Assembly (NCBI GenBank): GCA_028866355.1
Contig: JAGWIH010000050.1
Span: forward strand, 1 to 10,577
Direction of reading: 5' to 3'
DNA length: 10,577 nucleotides
Source of the DNA: Alphaproteobacteria bacterium
Lineage (GTDB): Bacteria; Pseudomonadota; Alphaproteobacteria; ATCC43930; CGMCC-115725
Part shown: positions 7,135 to 10,577 of the stretch, piece by piece
Layout: every line of letters begins with the position of its first letter
Numbering within the stretch: position 1 is the first letter of the stretch
Translations under genes and position numbers: made by a program
The notes under the pieces: model-generated
What the model saw: the letters and a program-made list of their open reading frames with translations, nothing else
Databases searched by the model: none
What the model was told of the DNA's origin: nothing

Positions 7135-7218
7135 TCAATGCTCCCCCGTCAAATGACGCAGGGAATTTGCCCGGATTCGCCCACCAGCCGCAAGGTCCGG
7201 TTGCGGCGCGTCAGCCAT
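7135..7218 (-). CDS. Possible 27-codon leader peptide before the aminotransferase
   Basis: An ATG at 7218 opens a 27-codon frame that starts MADAPQPDLAAGG and ends LRHLTGEH, with its TGA at 7135-7137, 2 nt before the aminotransferase ATG at 7132. A weak AGG lies about 10 nt upstream of the ATG. The frame contains the aminotransferase ribosome site, so its translation could open or block that site. I recognise no family and a chance frame is quite possible in GC-rich DNA. Confidence 0.2.
   Translation of the reverse strand: MADAPQPDLAAGGRIRANSLRHLTGEH
7141..7147 (-). promoter_or_regulatory. Ribosome binding site of the aminotransferase
   Basis: GGGGGAG on the minus strand lies 8 nt from the ATG at 7132 but only 2 nt from the TTG at 7138, so it selects the ATG. 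Confidence 0.65.
7147..7158. repeat. Short palindrome CGTCA-AA-TGACG upstream of the aminotransferase
   Basis: The arms CGTCA (7147-7151) and TGACG (7154-7158) are perfect and separated by AA. It lies directly next to the ribosome site, where a bound protein or a small hairpin could affect expression. It is short enough to be chance. Confidence 0.25.
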
Positions 7219-7230
7219 GCGGCGGCGGCC

Positions 7231-8532
7231 TTAGCGGGCCGCCGACCGCTTCTCGAGCACCGAGGCTTCGGGATCCAGCCAGAACGCCCACACCGCGGCG
7301 CCGAAGACCAGCAGGCACGCCGCGACGACGAACGGCGCCACCCACGAGCCGAGTTGAACCAGGACGCCGAATACCAGCGGCGACAGCGCGCCGCCGATGT
7401 TCCCGGCCATATTCATCACGCCCGACACCGTGCCGGAATATTTACCGCCGACATGCATCGGCACCGCCCACGACGGTCCGATTGTGCACTCCAGGAAGAA
7501 CAACGCACCCGTCAAGCAGCCGATCGCCACATAGGCACTGGTCGTCAACGCAGCCGGCACGATGCACGCCGCGCAGCCGAGCATGCCGATGATCGCAACG
7601 GTGCGATGCGCAAGCTTGGTGTTGCCGGTCTTGATCAGCAGCCGATCGACCGCTACGCCGCCGACCGTGTCGCCGATCACGCCCGCCCAGAGAGGCAGCG
7701 ACGCGAAGATGCCGACTTTGATCAGCGTGAGATGGCGCGCCTCGTACAGATAGGATGGCAACCAGCTGAGGAAGATCCATAGGCAATAGACGTAGGTAAA
7801 ATAGGCGCACATGATCGCCCACATGTTGGGCGACCGGAACAGCGTCCCCCACGGCACGCTCCCGGCGTGGCCGATATCCGCCGACTTGATCTTGCCGCTT
7901 TTATCTGTGCCGCGGATGTAGGCGAGCTCGGCCCGCGTCACCGCCGGCTCGTCTTCCGGCATATTGCGGTAGGTCGCGTACCAGAGGATGCACCACAAAA
8001 CGCCGGCGATGCCGCAGATATAGAACACCCAATGCCAATCGAATGCGGCGATGATCGCCACGACGATCGGTGGCGCAATCGCGGCGCCGATACGGCTAGC
8101 GCTGTGAGAGACGCCCTGCACGAGGCCGCGCTCGTGGCGTGGGAACCACATCTGCATGCCGCGGGTGGCGACTGGAAACGCGCCTGCCTCGCCGATACCG
8201 AAGAGGAAACGCACCGCAGTGAAGATGCCGGCACTACCGGCAAGCGCGGTTGCGGCGGTCATCGCCGACCAATAGGCGACGATCGCAGTCAGCACCTTGC
8301 GTGGTCCGAAGCGATCGCCGAGCCAGCCGCCGGGGATCTGGAAGATGGCGTAGCTCCAGACGAAAGCGCTGAAGATCACGCCCATCGTGACCTTGTCGAA
8401 GCCGAATTCCTTGCTGATGACCGGCGCTGCGGTCGAGATGTTGACCCGGTCGAGATAGGTGATCAGGTACATCAGACTGATCAGAAACAACACATACCAG
8501 CGTCGGCGCCCTGGGCTTCCTTTATCGTTCAT
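7231..8532 (-). CDS. MFS organic-anion transporter (anion:cation symporter, ACS family)
   Basis: This 433-residue protein has the size and hydrophobic pattern of a 12-segment major-facilitator permease of the inner membrane. The first helix ends in the Tyr-Leu-Asp-Arg-Val-Asn-Ile-Ser motif (26-33) typical of the anion:cation symporters that take up glucarate, galactonate, hexuronates, phthalate and similar acids. The MFS signature loop is GDRFGPRKV (72-80), and RFLFGIGEAGAFP (108-120) is the usual helix-4 motif. A hydrophilic central loop (about 190-230) separates the two halves, and the C-terminal tail is short and basic. The ATG at 8532 has a strong AAGGGGGAGG 8 nt upstream. The gene heads the likely operon with the aminotransferase and hydratase and is divergent from the flavin dehydrogenase, so the cargo is probably a hydroxy- or sugar-acid fed to those enzymes. 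The substrate cannot be assigned from sequence alone. Confidence 0.92.
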   Translation of the reverse strand: MNDKGSPGRRRWYVLFLISLMYLITYLDRVNISTAAPVISKEFGFDKVTMGVIFSAFVWSYAIFQIPGGWLGDRFGPRKVLTAIVAYWSAMTAATALAGSAGIFTAVRFLFGIGEAGAFPVATRGMQMWFPRHERGLVQGVSHSASRIGAAIAPPIVVAIIAAFDWHWVFYICGIAGVLWCILWYATYRNMPEDEPAVTRAELAYIRGTDKSGKIKSADIGHAGSVPWGTLFRSPNMWAIMCAYFTYVYCLWIFLSWLPSYLYEARHLTLIKVGIFASLPLWAGVIGDTVGGVAVDRLLIKTGNTKLAHRTVAIIGMLGCAACIVPAALTTSAYVAIGCLTGALFFLECTIGPSWAVPMHVGGKYSGTVSGVMNMAGNIGGALSPLVFGVLVQLGSWVAPFVVAACLLVFGAAVWAFWLDPEASVLEKRSAAR

Positions 8533-8540
8533 GGCTGTAT

Positions 8541-8550
8541 CCTCCCCCTT
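8541..8550 (-). promoter_or_regulatory. Strong ribosome binding site of the MFS transporter
   Basis: AAGGGGGAGG on the minus strand is an almost ideal Shine-Dalgarno sequence, 8 nt before the ATG at 8532. It contrasts with the dehydrogenase across the spacer, which has none. Confidence 0.8.
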
Positions 8551-8639
8551 GACCTAAGAGCGTAAGACGAAGGCGGTGCCGCGACAAGACTGCGTGCCCG
8601 ACACCCTTTCCGTCGCTGGTTTTTTCGTTGTTGTTCCCG

Positions 8640-8645
8640 TCTAAT
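8640..8645 (+). promoter_or_regulatory. Candidate -10 element placed for a leaderless dehydrogenase transcript
   Basis: TCTAAT matches 4 of 6 bases of TATAAT and ends 6 nt before the ATG at 8652. Transcription would then begin at or next to the A of the start codon. No good -35 lies 17 nt upstream (TGGTTT at 8617-8622), so the call is weak. Confidence 0.3.
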
Positions 8646-8651
8646 CGCGCC

Positions 8652-10577
8652 ATGGCGGCAACGACGCTCGAAACCCGGCTGCGGCACGCGCTCAAGGGCG
8701 ACGTGCTGTTCGACGCCTTTTCGCGCGGCCGCTACGCCACCGACGCATCGATCTATCAGATCGAACCCATCGGCGTGGTGGTGCCGCACGACGCCGACGA
8801 CGTCGCCGCTGCCTTTTCCATCGCGCGCGAGGATGGCGTGGCGCTGCTGCCGCGTGGCGGCGGCACATCGCAATGCGGTCAGACCGTCGGCCGTGCGCTG
8901 GTGCTCGATTGCAGCAAGTACATGAACCAGGTGCTCGACGTCGACGTCGCCCGGCGGCGCGCACGCGTGCAGCCCGGCGTGGTGATGGACCGCCTCAACC
9001 GGCAGCTCAAAAGCAAGGGCTTGTTCTTTCCGGTCGACGTCTCGACCGGCGACCGCGCCACGCTTGGCGGCATGACGGCGAACAATTCGTGCGGCACGCG
9101 CTCGTTGCGTTACGGCAACATGGTGCACAACGTGCGCGCGATCGACGCGCTGCTGCCCGACGGCACGAAAGCGACCTTCGGCGAGATCGCCGGCAATTTC
9201 GACGAGCGCGCCGTACCCGAACGCTATCGCGACCTCGTGCGCTTCATGCGCGCGCTCCACCGCCGCGAGAAGGACGAGATCGCCGCGCGCTTCCCGCAGC
9301 TTCAACGCCGGGTCGGCGGCTACAACATCGACATGATCGCGGACGCCGGCCACAACATGGCGCATCTGCTGGTCGGTTCGGAAGGCACGCTCGCCTTCTT
9401 CAACGCCATCGAACTCGACCTGCAGCCGATTCCGCCGCATCGCGTCCTCGGCGTCTGCCATTTCCCGAGCTTCTACGAAGCGATGCAGGCGGCGAAGCCG
9501 ATCGTCGCGTTGAAGCCGGCGGCGGTGGAACTCGTCGACCGCACCATGATCGAGCTGGCGCGCGACATTCCGCTGTTCCGCGCCACCGTCGAGCGCTTCG
9601 TCAAAGGCGAGCCCGAGGCGCTACTGCTGGTCGAGTTCGCCGGCGAAGACGCGGCCAAGAACGTCCGCGACCTGAAGCAATTGGTCGAACTGATGGGCAC
9701 GCTCGGCCATGCGGGCAGCGTGGTCGAGATCGTCGACGATGCGTTCCAGTCGGCGGTGTGGGCGGTGCGCCGGCAAGGCCTCAACATCATGATGTCGATG
9801 AAGGGTGACGGCAAACCGGTCTCCTTCATCGAGGATTGCGCCGTGCCGTTGGAGGATTTGCCCGACTACACCGCGCGGCTCGACGCGGTGTTCAAGAAAT
9901 ACGGCACCAGCGGCACCTGGTACGCGCACGCCTCGGTCGGCTGCCTGCATGTGCGGCCGGTGCTCAACCTCAAGCAGGAGATCGAGGTCAAGAAGCTGCG
10001 CGCCATCGCCGAGGAAGCTTTCGCCATGGTGCGCGAATACAAAGGCTCCCATTCGGGCGAGCATGGCGACGGCCTGGTGCGCTCGGAATTCCACGAACCG
10101 ATGTTCGGCAAGCGGCTGGTGCGCGCCTTCGAAGAGGTGAAGGACGCCTTCGACCCCACCGGCCTGATGAACCCCGGCAAGATCGTGCGGTCGCCGAAAA
10201 TGGACGACCGCGCGCTGTTCCGCTTCAAGCCGGGCTATGCGACGCAACCGGTCGACACGGCGCTCGACTGGTCGGCCTGGGGCGGCTTCGCCGGCGCGGT
10301 CGAGATGTGCAACAACAACGGCGCCTGCCGCGTGCGCGACGCTGGCGTGATGTGTCCGTCGTACCGGGCCACGTTGGACGAACAACATCTGACACGCGGC
10401 CGCGCCAACACGCTGCGCCTCGCGCTTTCCGGCCAGCTCGGACCGAACGCGCTCACCTCCGAGCCGATGCACGCGACGATGGAACTGTGCATCTCGTGCA
10501 AGGGCTGCAAGCGCGAATGCCCGACCGGCGTCGATATGGCGCGCATGAAGATCGAATTCCTGCATCAGTTCCGCAAG
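8652..10577 (+). CDS. FAD and 4Fe-4S 2-hydroxyacid dehydrogenase, YdiJ/GlcD type, 5' part (runs off the window)
   Basis: The open frame gives 642 residues with no stop before the window ends; family members are about 1000 residues and end in CCG-type iron-sulfur domains not seen here. The FAD-binding (PCMH-type) half has PRGGGTSQCGQTVG (67-80) and a Gly-Gly-Met-Thr-Ala-Asn-Asn-Ser-Cys-Gly stretch (139-148). The FAD oxidase C-terminal half has His-Ala-Ser-Val-Gly-Cys-Leu-His (426-433) and GEHGDG (469-474). The ferredoxin-like part has C553, C559 and C568, a TRGRA motif (581-585), and a CxxCxxCxxxCP cluster motif with C613, C616, C619 and C623. Relatives oxidise D-2-hydroxyglutarate, D-lactate or glycolate and pass electrons to the respiratory chain. 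The ATG at 8652 fits the N-terminus expected for the family but has no ribosome site. The gene is divergent from the organic-acid transporter. The family is firm; the substrate is inferred only. Confidence 0.92.
   Translation, partial: MAATTLETRLRHALKGDVLFDAFSRGRYATDASIYQIEPIGVVVPHDADDVAAAFSIAREDGVALLPRGGGTSQCGQTVGRALVLDCSKYMNQVLDVDVARRRARVQPGVVMDRLNRQLKSKGLFFPVDVSTGDRATLGGMTANNSCGTRSLRYGNMVHNVRAIDALLPDGTKATFGEIAGNFDERAVPERYRDLVRFMRALHRREKDEIAARFPQLQRRVGGYNIDMIADAGHNMAHLLVGSEGTLAFFNAIELDLQPIPPHRVLGVCHFPSFYEAMQAAKPIVALKPAAVELVDRTMIELARDIPLFRATVERFVKGEPEALLLVEFAGEDAAKNVRDLKQLVELMGTLGHAGSVVEIVDDAFQSAVWAVRRQGLNIMMSMKGDGKPVSFIEDCAVPLEDLPDYTARLDAVFKKYGTSGTWYAHASVGCLHVRPVLNLKQEIEVKKLRAIAEEAFAMVREYKGSHSGEHGDGLVRSEFHEPMFGKRLVRAFEEVKDAFDPTGLMNPGKIVRSPKMDDRALFRFKPGYATQPVDTALDWSAWGGFAGAVEMCNNNGACRVRDAGVMCPSYRATLDEQHLTRGRANTLRLALSGQLGPNALTSEPMHATMELCISCKGCKRECPTGVDMARMKIEFLHQFRK

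Larger units (their letters stand above)
8533..8651. promoter_or_regulatory. Divergent promoter region between transporter and dehydrogenase
   Basis: This 119-base spacer must drive both genes. On the minus strand it holds the strong transporter ribosome site (8541-8550) and a weak TTGTCG-N17-TACGCT promoter candidate. On the plus strand there is a T-rich tract (8619-8634) and a -10-like TCTAAT (8640-8645). TAAGA is repeated at 8555-8559 and 8563-8567. I saw no clear palindromic operator for a GntR- or LysR-type regulator, and no regulator gene is present in the window. Confidence 0.5.

Noticed and set aside
8529..9461. 310-codon minus-strand frame covering the divergent spacer and the dehydrogenase start
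   Set aside because: It is antisense to well-conserved FAD-binding motifs, shows no family motif, and its start lies within the dehydrogenase gene.
8873..9808. 311-codon plus-strand frame inside the dehydrogenase
   Set aside because: It is the same DNA in another frame, Arg-rich and without domains. The correct frame is continuous from 8652.
9621..10565. 314-codon minus-strand frame near the right edge
   Set aside because: It is a shadow of the dehydrogenase. The plus strand here encodes the GEHGDG motif and the iron-sulfur cysteines.

Overview
The window is GC-rich (roughly two thirds G+C by eye) and tightly packed. Codon use, very long shadow frames opposite real genes, and the gene families present all point to an alphaproteobacterium (Rhizobiales- or Rhodospirillales-like). 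I cannot name the genus. No RNA gene, insertion sequence, integrase, CRISPR array or other mobile-element signature was seen. No gene-free stretch exceeds about 120 bases.

Left part, all on the minus strand and read from right to left. First comes a soluble REC-PAS-histidine kinase (3421-5046). Next is a large membrane-bound RpfC-like hybrid kinase with kinase, pseudo-receiver, receiver and HPt modules (496-3333). Last is the start of an NnrS-family haem/copper membrane protein, cut by the window edge (1-401). The two kinases carry two usable or semi-usable receivers, one pseudo-receiver and one HPt domain, but no DNA-binding or cyclic-di-GMP output protein is encoded here. Together they look like an orphan phosphorelay.

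Middle part, also on the minus strand: an ACS-type major-facilitator organic-anion transporter (7231-8532), a serine-glyoxylate aminotransferase (5924-7132) and a 2-keto-4-pentenoate hydratase-like protein of the fumarylacetoacetase superfamily (5164 to about 5930, in an open frame reaching 6057). The last two overlap, so this looks like one catabolic operon.

Right part: divergent from the transporter across a 119-base spacer, a plus-strand FAD/4Fe-4S 2-hydroxyacid dehydrogenase of the YdiJ/GlcD type starts at 8652 and runs off the window. Transporter, flavin dehydrogenase, transaminase and hydratase together suggest uptake and oxidation of a hydroxy- or sugar-acid. The exact substrate cannot be read from the sequence.

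Points worth a second look: the kinase promoter region, with two identical octamers exactly 21 bp apart around a CtrA-like site; a receiver whose conserved lysine is serine; a pseudo-receiver inside the hybrid kinase; a hydratase gene with no normal start codon where its conserved domain begins; a possible leaderless start for the dehydrogenase; and a 27-codon frame ending 2 nt before the aminotransferase start. I found no clearly new biological system. The most unusual element is the paired orphan kinases and their promoter.
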